Counted from the first letter of the stretch, positions 1 through 12,444 are shown. The stretch is DNA of 64,000 nt from Sorex araneus (GCF_027595985.1 NC_073305.1:151034423-151098422), one strand, 5' to 3'. Notes: generated from the sequence alone by a model not told the origin. Numbers and translations: made by a program.

Positions 1-1084
1 TGGTGCTAATCAGGAGAGGTGCTTGGCTGAGATTGATGGTCTAGTGTTCTCAGGAACCTCTAATTCACTCCTCGCTGACTTCTCTCAGCCACAAGAGCAG
101 TCGGATAGCTCTTCTTAATAGACTTCTAGGATTGGATTGGGAATGTGGAGGGGTAAATATGGATTAGCTGAGATGGTTATCTTTGACAGAGGAAACTGGT
201 TTAAGGAGGTGCAGGGTGGAGGAGAGGATCGGCTAGACTCACAGAGACTGTCAGACTGAAGAAGAAGAGGGACGAAACTGTCCCTCTAAGCCTGCCACAT
301 TTCAGGCGGGGGATCTGTGGGCAAAGGACTGTCACCCATGCAGTCTCTTGAGCTTTTGTAGTCACCTTTGCAGAAGTGAGTGTGACATTTAGGTGACAGA
401 GACTGAGCTACTGCTGTCAGAGGCAGTTTCTTGTCAGACTAGACATAGCTTTGCCCTTACAACATTATATGAGGACATGTGTCTTATTGCAAAAATGCAG
501 GGAAGCTGAGGAAAATAAAGGAATAGGAGAATGCTGTCACTCCCATTACTGTTGCTTATATTTTCATACAAGAAATAAGGCATATAGTCAAATAGATACA
601 CAAGAGAAAGTAGTGGTGAGCAAATGAACAAACATAATTCTGAGGTAAACAAGGAGAGTCTATGGAAGATTGACATCCATACCCCATTCTTCTTCCAACA
701 CCTAACTTAATCTTACTGTACATCCTGTGCTTTGTTGCAAATTTCAAAACTCTTCGGACCGCAACCTAGAGGCTATGTCACGCCAGATATCTGCCCATCT
801 TATCCATAAAATAATGGACATAAAGAGTTGTGCCCAGTAAGCAAAAGTTTCCTCTCTGCAGACTAGGCAGTTAAGCTGGAAGGATAATTGAAACATGGCT
901 TGGGGGCATATATTTCTCTAAGGCATTCGTTTTGTGTGTAAGTTACTTAATCTTTCTATATAAGTGGCTCATTTCTACAGTGAAATTGTTTGAGCTCCTT
1001 TAGGATGAAGACTCAGGAAAAGACTCAGTCTTTTCCCTCTCAAAGCACTGAAGTAAGTAGTTCTGATTAAAGACGAATGTCATT

Positions 1085-1286
1085 CAGAGCAGGAGACAGC
1101 TCAGCATCCCGGAGACCATGTCTTGAATGTGCAAAGCTCCAGGTTTGATCCCTGACACTTCATGACCCCAGTACTTTCAAGTACAACCCTAGAGGTACCT
1201 AAGAGGCTAAGAGGCCCGAGAAGCCTCTTGTAGTCCCCAGACCCACAAGGATTTCTTGGAAGAAACCCCCACCCCACCAAAAAATT
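1085..1286 (+). repeat. Diverged tRNA-derived SINE
   Basis: Weak head (acagctcagcatcccgg), box-B-like ccaggtttgatccctg, and an A-rich end after accccaccaaaaaa. It is strongly diverged, so borders are approximate. Confidence 0.45.
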
Positions 1287-1889
1287 GTCTTTCAAGTGTG
1301 ACCAGGTTGAATTCTAATGTGCCATAGAGCTAATTGTTATATACTAGCTCTGTGCTAGGTATTTTGCAAAATTGGTGACTCATGGTAGTCAACTCTTGAA
1401 GGTTGACATTATTCGATCCAATCTATACATGAAGACTGTTCATTACAAAGTTGAAGAGGAATTGAACTGAAATTCTTTCCTGAGATTGATATTTCGCAAA
1501 AAGAATAGCTTTCCTATATCACTGTACCATTTTATGATCATCTGATGAATTATTAATCAAAATATTGGGATGAATTCTGCAGGGATGAGTTTAGCTTCTT
1601 CTGCAAGTTATTCTTTAGGTAGAGAACTCAGTGCCTTAGGGCACAACATCAGGAGAGTAGACAGTTGTGGAGTGGATGTTGGTTTGGGCAAATCAGATTT
1701 AGATACAAAAGTGACCAATTGGAGACCACTTATATAATCTGGTTTCCAGTGAGATGAAGACATATGAGAAAAAAAGTAATCTGAAAAAATAAGTTTATAA
1801 GACAGTGATTTAGTTTTTAAATATAGAGATATACAAGTTATGTATATAATATAATCCATGTATATTATATATTTGATTTTGAAAGTTAA

Positions 1890-2068
1890 GGGGCTGATGC
1901 GATAGTTCAGTGGGTAGGGCACTTGCCTTGAACACAACCAGCCTGAGTTCATTCCTCAGCCATCCCCTATTGTTTCCCTGCACTTCCAGGAAGGATCCCT
2001 AAGGGTGGACAAGGAGTCAGCCCTGAGCACCTGCTGGGGGTGACCTCCCCATCACCAGAAAAAAAAAG
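1890..2068 (+). repeat. A-tailed SINE, old copy with TSD
   Basis: Head ggggctgatgcgatagttca, box A and B regions, and an A8-9 tail. Flanks share attttgaaagtta, consistent with a target-site duplication. Confidence 0.75.
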
Positions 2069-2436
2069 TTTAGATTTTGAAAGTTATGATGTGAAAGATA
2101 TTAAGGTACACATTGTTTTATATACTTAAAAGTGCTGCCAATTAATTGTAAGGGACAATGATTGGAAGAGGCATTCTGACTCCAAAGATGTTAAATAGCA
2201 GGGAGAAAACTCCTTGCTGCTGTACTCAGGAGAAATCTGAAAAATAACAGGATCCTTGGGGATATAAAAATGTTGTCTTTAATTCTACTTGTCTGTGGAG
2301 GCATTTTTTTTCTCTCCCTGCTCCATTCTACCGTGACTCTCAAAGGATAGAGGCAGGTAATTCCCAGATCTGGCAGAGCAGTTACAAATAAGATGTGCAA
2401 GTGTAAAACTATTTGTTTCTTTTACTTTGTTTCTTT

Positions 2437-2598
2437 TTGTTCGTTTGTTTTTGGGTTTTTGACTGTTGTTAGGTGCTTATTGCTTGGGAACTGTTTTCAG
2501 TGGTGCCCATGAGACCATGTGAAGGCAGGAATTGAACCTGAGTTTTCCACATGTAAAACTAAGATAGGAGCACTTTGAGTTAACTTCCCTGCCCACTC
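2437..2598 (-). repeat. Diverged SINE, reverse orientation
   Basis: Reads head-in from the right, with a box-B-like ggaattgaacctg and a T-rich left side that is the A-tail on the minus strand. Old copy. Confidence 0.5.
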
Positions 2599-2599
2599 T

Positions 2600-2860
2600 G
2601 TTACTTTCTATGCTACATGAGTCATATCAGTGAGTATTTGTCATTCTCCTGCCTTATTTCACTCAACATGATACCAGTTCTTTCCAGAATGTAAGATTCC
2701 ATCTTTTTCTCATAACCAAGTAGTATTTCATCATATATTCACCACAACTTCTTTATCCATTCTTTATTCATTTGTAGTTAGGCACTTGGGGTGACTTCCA
2801 TGTGTTAAATTCTGATTTCTAGGAATTTTGTGTCCTCAGGGAATTGTTTTGTTGTTAGAT
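2600..2860 (-). mobile_element. Old L1 fragment, ORF2 C-terminal end
   Basis: Contains degenerate versions of the L1 ORF2 terminal signature: cttatttcactcaacatgata, then aagtagtatttcatcatat, then cttctttatccattc. The same order occurs in the clearer L1 copies at 15,150-15,290 and 57,680-57,850. No open frame remains. Confidence 0.5.
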
Positions 2861-2954
2861 AAACTTACAAGAGATACTTGCAAGAGATTCCAATGAGTGA
2901 TTTGTCTTTTCAAATGTTTTTGCACAATGTGCTTAGTGAAGATACTTTCTGTCT

Positions 2955-3595
2955 TTTTTTAAAAAACCATTTATTTAGTTTTATAGAGTAGTTTACAATA
3001 TTTGATTACTATTAAAACACCAATTCCACCACCATTACACCTTTCCACCACCATAGTTTGGATGTTTCCATCCAAAACCCCAACCCCTGCCACAAAGCAG
3101 AACCAAAATAATTTATTTTTTATTGTTTATTATAAATAAACCACTGAAAATGCTCCAAAAAACTTTCCTCAGAGGAGATTGCGTGAAGACTGCTGTATAT
3201 CACCCAGGGGACATCAAGCCCCTCCATAAGAGAGCACTAATATGCTGTTAAGGGTTGAGCCTTGTGTGCATATATATGTATATATCTGTAAAATTATATT
3301 TCCCTCTAAGATTGGTTACCCTTTACTTTAAACCCCATCAAATGTGGTGCGCTGTTCTTGGTGTATGAGTGGTGTGAGGTATGAGATGTCCAGGGATGGG
3401 TTCACTCGTGGGTGAGACTCAGCCCGAGCATGTGGAGAGCAGCTGTGAGCAGGGTGGTGGTTGAGTCCTGGAGGTTTTCGGCTGCCAGGCCAGGTCCCTT
3501 GGGGTGGGGCCTCCCTGGGTGCCCTGAATGAAACAGCCTGGCGAGGGGTCTGGTGGTATGGCAATGTCGTTTTATCTCTCAGTCTTATCCATATT
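2955..3595 (-). mobile_element. Unnamed retroelement family 2, copy 1
   Basis: Aligns along its whole length with 62,024-62,575. Shared blocks on the plus strand are acaatatttgatta, caccaccattacacc, ttcacccagg-like text, an AT dinucleotide run, cctaagattggttgcc-like text, atcaaatgtggtg, gagcatgtggagagc and tggctgcc. On the minus strand it has a GC-rich 5' part and an A/T-rich 3' end, as expected for an L1-mobilised RNA. I do not recognise the family name. No TSD could be fixed for this copy, and no coding capacity is seen. Confidence 0.6.
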
Positions 3596-3663
3596 TTTTT
3601 CATGATTTACCTTTTTTCAGATCTTGTTTAAGAAATCTCTTCCTAGGTTCGAAGGGATATTAC

Positions 3664-3815
3664 AGTGGTCCAAGCATTTGTCTTGTATATGACCACCATC
3701 GATTTGAACTGCAGCATATGGCCCCCTGAACCCTGCAAACAGGGATTTCTGAGCACAAAATCAGTAGTAAGCCCTGAGCACTGTTGGGTATGGCCCAAAA
3801 ACAAAAAAAAAGGGA
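3664..3815 (+). repeat. A-tailed SINE, 5' truncated
   Basis: Carries the 3' body (gtaagccctgagcactgttg, then tatggcccaaaaac) and an A-tail. The head is missing or diverged. Confidence 0.6.
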
Positions 3816-4005
3816 AAAGAAGAAGTGCTTCCTATTCAGAGGTTGATAAACAGAAAAACACTAATATATTTATAATTATATTTCTGTGAATGGCAAAGGT
3901 GTCCAGGTTTTTTTTCCCAACGTGCATAAACTTGTTTGGGAACAGATTAAAGACCTTCCTTTATACCCTGGGTGATAGGCATGGTGTTCAAATGATGTGC
4001 GTTAA

Positions 4006-4192
4006 GGGGGCTTGAGTGACAGTGATGCTGGGATGGTGTTTGCCTTAACCTGGGTCTGATCCCAACACCACATGTGGTCCCCTGAGCCCCACCAGGAGTG
4101 ACCCATGAGCTCAGAGTCAGGAGTAATCCCTGAGCACTGTGGCCCCAAGCCAAAATAAGTAAATAAACAAACAAACAAATAAATAAATGCAG
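4006..4192 (+). repeat. A-tailed SINE
   Basis: Contains gtttgccttaacctgggtc, tggtcccctgagc and gagtaatccctgagcac, with a tail of (aaat/aaac)n. Confidence 0.7.
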
Positions 4193-4309
4193 CCAAAAGG
4201 AAAAGGGTGTACATCAGCAAACTGTCATTAACAGTGCTGTAAAACACAATACCTCAATAAATTAAATATGTATATCTTCCTTTGCCCAGAGATGCCTAAG
4301 CACCAGATT

Positions 4310-4551
4310 GCCATCACTGTCATCCCATTGCTCATCGATTTGCTCGAGCAGGCACCAGTAACATCTCCATGTGAGACTTGTTGTTACAGTTTTTGGCATA
4401 TCGAATACACCAGGGGTAGCTTGCCAGGCACTGCTGTGCGGGCGGGATACTCTCGGTAGCTTGCCGGGCACTCTGAGAGGGGCGGAAGAATCGAACCTGG
4501 GTCAGCCGCGTACAAGGCAAAGGCCTTCCCGCTGTGCTATTGCTGCAGCCT
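4310..4551 (-). repeat. SINE of the gatgacagt-tailed group
   Basis: Minus-strand order: ctgcagcaatagcacagcgg head, box B gttcgattc, ccgggcaagctaccgagag, atgccaaaaactgtaac, gctcgagcaaatcgatgag, then the tail gatgacagtgatgg. Unlike the A-tailed copies it has no poly(A). Confidence 0.8.
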
Positions 4552-5496
4552 ACCTTGAAACTAAGAATTATTTTTAATGATTTCTCTTTATGGGAACTGG
4601 GAGTATTATTTTTAAACTCTGCATTTCAAATGTGACGCGAGATCACCACTGGTTTGAAAAATAAAATGAAGCAGCATGGTAATTAAATATTATTACAGGA
4701 ATGAAAATTTAAAGCAATGTATACCAACCAGATTGCCATGGTTCATGTTATAAATGAAGTTTCCATAGAGTGTGGGTCTTTTGACTGGGCATTCAGAGAA
4801 CTTATGCATCTCAGTTAACCAGAAGCCCAGGGATTCTCCGAGGCAGCTACATTGTCTTTTATAATAAGGCATTTATCATTTATCACCCATAAGGAGTTAG
4901 AAGTTGAATTATTTCAAGGTTATTCAGTGGCACAACAGTATCTCAGGGGATCGGGGCACTTTTTGTCTTTCCCTCAGCCACAATCAGTTCATCCATATTT
5001 CTTCACAGTTCTACATTCCTACATATTCATAGCTGAAATGGACAAGGTCTTAATACTGAAAAAATCTTTGCTCAAGTTGGTTGTGGACTATGGTAATGGT
5101 TGCTGAAGCTTAAGCTTATTCAAGTTCCAGTTGGGGTTTAATGCTCTGAGGATCTTTAATTGTTCCATTCATGGCTGAGTTGGAGGTGAACTGCCATGAG
5201 GGTCCCTAGATGAGGTAAAAATATTTGTTTTCAGTTCACCTTAGTCTCAGGATGTAGTCCTGTGGAGATGCAAATTTAAGTAGAGGTCTCACCCCACCAC
5301 CTCCCCATGCGTAGTTCTTTGCTCCTTCTGTGCTTGGATAGGAAACACCAAAGCAAAATTCACCTGGGTGACAAATGTAGAATTAACAAAAAGTTGTTCA
5401 GTGCTCATCTCTACTTCCCTCCGTCCCTTACGTTTATTTGCTTCTTAACATTCTTGACTTGCTTGGCAACTCATCACATATTTAGAACAACATTTC

Positions 5497-5657
5497 CTTT
5501 GGATTTTTTGTTTGTTTTGGGGCCATACTCAGGAGTGCTCAGGGCTTAAACTTTCCTCAGAGGCCGTTTCTGGTGGGGCTTGTGGGACCACATGTGGTAC
5601 CAAGGAAGGAGCCTGGGTTAGTTGTGTGCCAGGCAAGCATTTTTCCTGTTGTACCAT
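5497..5657 (-). repeat. Older SINE, host of a later SINE insertion
   Basis: Diverged minus-strand SINE (T-rich left end, gccatactcaggagtgctca, gtgtgccaggcaagcat). A younger SINE interrupts it, and its remnant resumes after 5856. Confidence 0.7.
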
Positions 5658-5661
5658 CTTT

Positions 5662-5839
5662 TATTTATTTATTTTTGCTTTTTGGGTTACACCCGGTGAT
5701 GCACAGGGGTTACTCCTGGCTTCACACTCAGGAATTACTCCTGATGGTGCTCAGGGGACCATATGGGATGCTGGAAATCGAATCCGGGTCAGCTACGTGC
5801 AAGGCAAACACCCTACCCACTGTGCTATCACTCCAGCCC
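5662..5839 (-). repeat. Young A-tailed SINE with perfect 17-bp TSD
   Basis: Full-length minus-strand copy (tttttgctttttgggttac to cactccagcccc). The 17-base duplication cctgttgtaccatcttt lies at 5645-5661 and 5840-5856. The copy ends 143 bases upstream of TPD52L1 exon 2. Confidence 0.9.
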
Positions 5840-5982
5840 CCTGTTGTACCATCTTTCGGGTTGGTTCTCTGCCTGGAATTTTCAGTTGTCTCTTAGGAAA
5901 GTCAGAAAGTGCAACTAGTTCTCTGAGCGATGGCAGCAAATTGCATTTAACATTTTTTATTGTTTTGTAATCTTGTCTGAAG

Positions 5983-6098
5983 GTTTGTTGGAGACTGATA
6001 CACTGCAAGGAAGAGATGAAGATTCAGTAACCAGTGCTGACTTTTCTAACACTCTCTCTGAGGAGGAAAAGGAAGAATTAAAGGCAGAACTAGTACAG
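5983..6098 (+). CDS. TPD52L1: TPD52L1 exon 2
   Basis: Acceptor ctgaag before 5983 and donor gtatgt after 6098. The exon is 116 nt: two bases completing a glycine codon begun in exon 1, then 38 codons. It begins LLETDTLQGRDEDSVTSADF and ends in an acidic helix-forming stretch (SEEEKEELKAELVQ), the start of the family coiled coil. Compared with my memory of mammalian D53, the acidic core is identical and the N-terminal part differs at several positions (for example DTLQGRDEDSV for EPLQGTDEDAV). It joins in frame to the exon at 25552. The alternative paralogues TPD52 and TPD52L2 fit worse. Confidence 0.97.
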
Positions 6099-7423
6099 GT
6101 ATGTTCAGTAATCTGTCAAGCTATTGCCATCCTGAGTATTTATTGTTTGTTATAAGCCCTGTAGTGTAATTATGTTGTCTTGCACTAAATAAAATTTCAC
6201 AGATTGCAAGATGATTCCTTATTCTGGGATATTTCTTTAATACTGGTTGTCTATTACCTGTTGATTAGACTGATAATATGAACGGTTATGCAGCTTAAGC
6301 ACTAATGATAATTCATTTTAAAAACAGTAATTATTTTCTGGCATCACAATAATATGGAAACAATAAATCTCTTGCATGCTCAGTGGAATTCCATAGAGGT
6401 CATGGGATCAGGTGCCAGCTGCCTTTTCAGAGTGGTGCTAGTTTGAATCTAGAATTTAGCACAACAAATACTTTGAAATGGCTTATTTTTATATAATTAA
6501 AAAGTTAATCAAAAAAACCCCACTGAGTTTATTAAGTTGTGTTCTCTGCAGAATAGACCTCAGCAGAAGAAAGGAGAGCTCTGCATTTTAACATAATTAG
6601 ATTTTGTGTAACTTTTGTGAGTATCTGTATTAGAGACACAGAGAATGCCTTGCTCATGGTGATTATAAATTTGGTTTTCAAGTCTTTGGCTGAAAGCACG
6701 CAGTAACCCTGAAATACTTTGCTAAGGGGCACTTACACTGTAGGAAGGAAGAGCTGGGGGAAGCTTCTTGTGGAATTAAAAGCTGGACAGCAAAGAGAGT
6801 CCCACTTTCCTCCACATCTTGAAGGCTAGAGTCCTAGGGCAGGAGAGTCTTGATTTACTAGAAGAAAGGCTTTGCCCTCCTTTGCTGAACTCATTCCAGG
6901 CTGAGGACACAACTTTGCATTCCACCTTCACACTGCAGGGAAGACTGTACAAGCTCTGCTGTTCTCAGAGTGTATATTTGTGAAGCTCTGTATATACAAA
7001 CACGAAGGCCTATTAGGTGCTTTCATAAGACACACCCTAAACTACCATCACTGTGAAGCAAAAGAATAGCTGTTGCTTTTACATAGCACTGTAGTTTCAG
7101 TAACCATGCCTCAAGTCAAATAATCTGGTTGGTTAGTTGGGACTGGGCCACTGATCCAGGGTTATCCAGTTTGCTTCAGACTGGCCACACATGCCAGAGT
7201 GCACAAAGCATAGTCGGCCTTAGCTGGGAATGTATTAGTTGCACATTTTTTACTGCTTGGAATTCTGGTTCATGACCTATTCGTGTCAATAGCTATGTCC
7301 AAGAGTTATGTTCTACAGACTAATGGAGCTAACTGATTTGAAGCTAAAAATTAACTTCTGGCTTAATCCTATTAAGTTCAGACACAACCTCTAACAAGGC
7401 AACTTTAAAAATGATGAGGATGT

Positions 7424-7597
7424 GGGGCTGGTGCAATAGTACAGCAGGTAGGGCATTCGCCTTGCATGCAACCGACCCGGGTTAGTCCCAGCTTCCCATA
7501 TAGTCCCGTGAGAACTGCCAGGAGTGATTTCTGAGTGCAGAGCCAGGAGTGATCCCGGAGCATCACTGGGTGTGACCCAAAAAGCAAAAAAAAAAGA
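7424..7597 (+). repeat. A-tailed SINE
   Basis: Full-length: ggggctggtgcaatagtaca head, cgacccgggtt, tgggtgtgacccaaaaagca end, A10 tail. Short gatgagg repeats on both sides suggest a TSD. Confidence 0.85.
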
Positions 7598-7689
7598 CGA
7601 TGAGGCCTCCTAAATGATGCTACTGAGGCCTAGGAGTTCCACTGGTTTTCCTCAGTGACCAGGCTGGATGTTCATTGTAAGGCCCAAGG

Positions 7690-7895
7690 AAATGGTGTTG
7701 TTCAGACTCTGAAGTTCTAGGGATTCTTGACCCACCCCGATGGTTCTGAGACCTCCAGACCCACACTGGTAGTGTTCTGGGGACCTCCAAGGCTACACCA
7801 GCAAGACTCAGGAGACAAATCTGGTGCTGGGAATCGAACCAAATCATGCACAGGTCTAGCATGCTAGCCTAATTGCTGTACTATCTCCTAGCTTT
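7690..7895 (-). repeat. Old SINE-like repeat, reverse orientation
   Basis: Contains ggtgctgggaatcgaacc (box B complement) and ctgtactatctcctagct (head complement). The body differs from the main SINE: acctccagacccacactggt is also present in diverged form near 8650, so it may be an older subfamily. Confidence 0.5.
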
Positions 7896-8554
7896 TGTAT
7901 TATTATTTATTATTATATAGTTACAATAGTATTAGAATTTATGGTTTTGATGTATGCAACTACATATCATCACCACCACCAAAGTGCCGAAAACCCACTG
8001 TCAAAGTATTGATTTTTTTGGGTTTGGGGTTCTGTAATAAACATACTTGTATGTATCAGTGTATGTTTAGTTCTGTGTGTTCTTTTTTTCCCCACCTGTT
8101 GGACAGTGAGCATGGATTACTTTTATTCTTCAAGAAAATAATCAGCATTGGTGTTAAATGGAAATTCCTGTATGTTCTCAGAAATTATATAATTAATTCG
8201 GTAATTATATAATTTAGCTATATTAATAACTCCTAACACATCTCAGTCCTGAAATTTTGAGCCTAATTTGTGAGAAAATACTCGATTCTTGTTAGTGTGT
8301 TCAAGTTACCACACTTTATGCTTTCATCCTTTAGAATTAATTAGCCTCCATCCTGTTTATCTTGTTGAAACATGATGGTGTCTTAGAAGGTAACTTGTTG
8401 ACCCAAAGGTTACACTCATGCCTATGGAAAGAAAAGGTATTGGACTTTTGCTCTTTTCCCTTTTCACATTTCCATTTCTTCTCTTTAACCTCCAGGCCAT
8501 CTCTGTTTTATGCTTATTATCCCCAGCCTCCCCTTTTTTGGTGGGGGGACGTGT

Positions 8555-8790
8555 AGCAGGGACCTCTCAGCAGTTCTGAATTGGGCCAGCAGTTTAATGT
8601 GAGGGTCCGAAGTTGTGTTTCTGTTTGGACCCTGTAGTACCAATGGACCTCCAGGGCACCCTGACCATGTTCAGGGGCCTCAGGGTCCACACCAGTCATG
8701 CTTAGGCCTCTATGAATACACCCTGAGATGCTCTGAGTACCATATGATATGGTACAGGAGATGTACCATACTATCTCTCTGGCTCACTGA
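8555..8790 (-). repeat. Old SINE-like repeat, same body as 7690-7895
   Basis: Ends in actatctctctggctc (SINE head complement). The internal tggacctccagggcaccctg and ggtccacaccagtcatgc match the body at 7690-7895 rather than the main SINE. Confidence 0.45.
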
Positions 8791-10814
8791 CTCCTTCCTT
8801 ATGTCTGTTTTCCCTACTGCTCTACAAAGGAATACACACATATGTACGTATTTCTTTTATTCATTCTTTTAGCTCATAAATCCTTTCAAAGTCATTTCAC
8901 AGATTTGAGGGTTTAATTATAATGGGAATATGTAGAGAACGGTTTTTAGCATTCCCTTAATTTTCTGTAAAGAACGTAAGACTTTTTTAGATTCTCTCCT
9001 TCAGCTCTCCACAGACATTCTTTCTAGGACCTTGGTGACCTGCTCTGCTTCTGAGGGAAGTTCCTACCAAGTCTTTTACCAAGTTTCTACCAAGTCTTGG
9101 GTACTGGGACACTTCATAGGCCAGCCTAGTACATGATTGTCTTTCAATTAGGCATTTCACTGTCATGATGATCTTTGTGTACAAGTACTTCTCATCTCCC
9201 ACTGTACTTTCCTCTTGGGGTATTCCAGGAATGCAGTCTCCTTTCCAATTTGGTCCTCAGATGTTCTGATTCTCTCCTTGTGTTGCCTCCTTCCCCAAGG
9301 CCTTTCCCTGCACTGTTTATTTATTTATATTGTTGTGTGCTTACCAAATGCTGGCAGTTATAAGAACTGTCTTTGTGTGGGGGGAAACACAGTACAATGT
9401 TATTCAGAATTTTTACAACTTAGATAAAGTCTGTATTGTATTTTAACAGAGGAAACTGCTATTAATGTAATTGATTCTTCCGTGTGCGACTGTGGTCATG
9501 AAACTTGTGTGTCTTAAAAATTCATGGAAGATGAGGCAAGTATTACCTCAGATTAAGTGGTTATGCACAGGAGATATTAAATGAAATTAATAAGTGTAGC
9601 TAACTTGAATGTTTTATAGCTCCAGTGAATACATATGTATATAAATATCAGATATTGATTAAGTCTATACCTTACCAACATATAAAGAAATATGGTTTAG
9701 TGTCATGTATTTGTTCTTTAATCCTATCACTATCTGTTCCTCATATCTATTTTCAGGTCTTTACACATTTAATTCTGTGAGATTTCCCATCATCCCTTTT
9801 ATAATAATATTGCTCAATCTTTCTGTGCTACTAACTTCCCACTCCTACTTTCATTTCACTGAACTGCCTTTTAAGCTTAGTATTCCATAATGTGATTTAA
9901 GCTTTTGAAAAGAATGAAGTGTTGGCATTAGTACTGTAAATCTGTGATTATGTAACAATCAAATACTGCCAATGTCCCTGGATAAAATGACTCAAGAAAA
10001 ATGGCTTTAATAAGAGGAGGAAAAACACCAGACAGCATTGTCAAGTAGTCAGAGCCTATTTGCAGCCTCCTTCTTTCTCTTGGCTCTTTACTCTTCTTTT
10101 TGTGTGCGTTTTCCCCAAGAAGAACACACAGTGATCTTAAAAGAAGTCCCCAAGACTTAGAAATAAAGGCCTTAGACTCTTAACCTTTCTCTCAGCTCTT
10201 TCATTTTTTTCTTAGCTGAGCTAGTGATCAACTAAAATGTTTACAAACAACAGTGACAGACAATAATGCCTAGTTATAACATCCCTCTAGGTTGGGATTC
10301 TCCAAAGAAGCAGAACCAATATATGGGTGAGTGGATGGATAGATGGACAATTATCTATAAGATTAAAAGATTTATTATAAAGAGTTTAGGTGGAATCTTG
10401 GAATCTGACAAGCCAAGCTTGCCAGTCAAGCCCACTAATCAGTAAGCTAGAAATCTAAAGAAGCTCTTTGTGCAGCTCCAGTGTGATGGCCAGGAGAGGG
10501 AAGGAGCATATCCCAAGAACGCTTCTTCCCGAGTCAAGGAAAAAGATTCAGTCTCTTATCTCAGATTTTTTAGGCTGGAGGATTTCACATTTCTTCAGGG
10601 AAAGATCATCCTTTTTGTGCTGTTTAAGCAGTCAGCCTATCTGCTTAAGACAACTTGGGTTTCTCATTCCACCAATTCAGATGTTGAGCCAATGCAGGAA
10701 CTCCATTGCAGACATACCCAGAAGAATTTTTAGCCGAACGGCAGTATACCATATGGCCTGGTCAAATTTGCATGTAAAACTGCCAGATAGTGTCTATGAT
10801 TTTCGTCAGAAAGA

Positions 10815-11250
10815 CTAGAAACAACCAGCTGGTGAGAGTATATGATAACATTCATGATTAGTGGGCATGTCCTCTGGTTCAGTTTACATGGAAAATAGTA
10901 TGGAGACGTTTCAAGGACAGTAAGACTAGACCATCCACAGAACTCTGCCTTTATTGCTTTCACACCCTGGCATCTTCCTCCCAAACACAAAAACATTAAC
11001 TTGAAAAGATACATGTACACCCATGCTTACTGGAGCATTTTAGTGGCCAGGATATGGAAACAACCCAAATGTTCAAGGCAGATGAGTGAACAAAATCTTG
11101 TAGTTTGCTACAACTTGGATGGGGCTTCAGAAAGTCAGGAGGCAGTCTTACTCATTTGTGGTATATAAGAAACAAAATGGGAATTGACATTCTTGATGAT
11201 GACAAATCCTTGGTTTTTGAGCATAAAACTGAAATTACCAATTAGTGGGG
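10815..11250 (+). mobile_element. Old L1 fragment, ORF2 3' end
   Basis: Degenerate plus-strand L1 ORF2 end: ctggtgagagtatatgat, then aaaatagtatggagacgttt, then aggatatggaaacaaccca, then caacttggatggggctt. Frame is lost. Confidence 0.5.
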
Positions 11251-11488
11251 GAAGACGAGGGCAAGAGAGAGGTCGATTGGAAGTGACATACCAACAGTGG
11301 TGCAAGGTTTGGCATGTTGAAGGCACAGTAATTTGGTTCCTCAAACCCTGTGTATAATGTTAGCACTATAAAAAAATAAACAGTAATAATTTCAATTGAG
11401 ATATAAATTCTTCTAAATATGGGAGTTAGAAGAGCCAAGAGGAGGCCGACTGAAATAATGTTAGAGACTAACGTCTCACACACCTCAG

Positions 11489-11572
11489 GGCTTAGCATGG
11501 AGCACAGCAGTTGAGCACTAGCATAGTATATTATGAGGCCTGGTTCAATCCCTGGCATAATAAAAAAGAATA
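11489..11572 (+). repeat. Short tRNA-like SINE relic
   Basis: gcatggagcacagcagttgagcac, then ctggttcaatccctggcata, then an A-rich end. It resembles only the tRNA-like head of a SINE. Confidence 0.45.
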
Positions 11573-12214
11573 TTTTTTAACTTCTAAATACTGTATTTCA
11601 ATGTTTTATGAGAGTACTTCTTGGCTTTTAGTTAGATGTTTTTGTATTCGTAGTAGATAAAAAAGAAAAGTGAATTTTTATTCTCCAGCAGATTTTTATC
11701 TTGAGACTAATTTATTAGCCAATGCAGATAAATGTATTTTTGTATTTTTTTGAGGTTGGTTATTATTACCCAAATTTTACTGCTTTAAAAAGTGAATAAT
11801 TCAGTACTATTTAGTTTTCTTAAACTATAGTTTAAATGACGGCGTCTATCTAGTTTTACCTAGGACATGGTGTGTTGACCAACTCAAAAGGAGAACCTAC
11901 TTCCATTAACTGGTTGTTTTCCATAAAATACTCACCAGAATCCTAAGCATTTTCTGTGGTAGAAGAGCTAGAGATACCACTTAGGGAAAGACTAGACAGT
12001 TCAAATGCAGAAAGGTACATTACTAAAAATTAATAAGTAGAATGTGATATGATTGTAAAAGAATAGAGGGGGTTGCTTTTTAACTAACAGCATGTTCTTA
12101 TTTAATGGGGAAACTGAAAGCATCATTTCTTTAGTGGTTCCTGAATTTACTCCCTTTGCAGGAATGAGTTCATGTAGGTTTACTAAAATCATGTGCATCA
12201 GGAAATAAAAATTT

Positions 12215-12373
12215 TGTGATCAGAGAAACAGCTTAACAGGTCAACTTCATGCTTTTCATACAGGAGGCTTATATCTAATTTCTAGCACAACATGGTCTCC
12301 CAGGCACCACCAAGAGTGACCCCTGAGCACAGCGTGGAAAGTAGCTTCTGAGCATTGCTGAGCACAACAACAA
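12215..12373 (+). repeat. Diverged A-tailed SINE
   Basis: Body text tggtctcccaggcaccacca and gtgacccctgagcacagc leads directly into the GAAA microsatellite, which evidently grew from its A-tail. Confidence 0.6.
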
Positions 12374-12376
12374 AAA

Positions 12377-12444
<68 letters not shown>

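Larger units (their letters stand above)
1..5982 (+). other. TPD52L1: TPD52L1 intron 1, 3' part
   Basis: Non-coding. It contains SINE relics, an old L1 piece and one copy of an unnamed retroelement family, listed separately. I recognise nothing in 1-1085, 1290-1885, 2090-2435 or 4555-5495. The last 145 bases before the exon 2 acceptor at 5983 are SINE-free. Confidence 0.85.

Noticed and set aside
4310..4551. tRNA gene candidates in SINE heads (box A and box B present).
   Set aside because: The heads cannot fold as complete tRNAs and are followed by SINE bodies and tails. They are SINE promoters, not tRNA genes.
5512..5970. 152-codon plus-strand frame running up to exon 2, considered as an alternative first exon.
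   Set aside because: It is made of two antisense SINEs and stops before the exon 2 acceptor. There is no promoter evidence.
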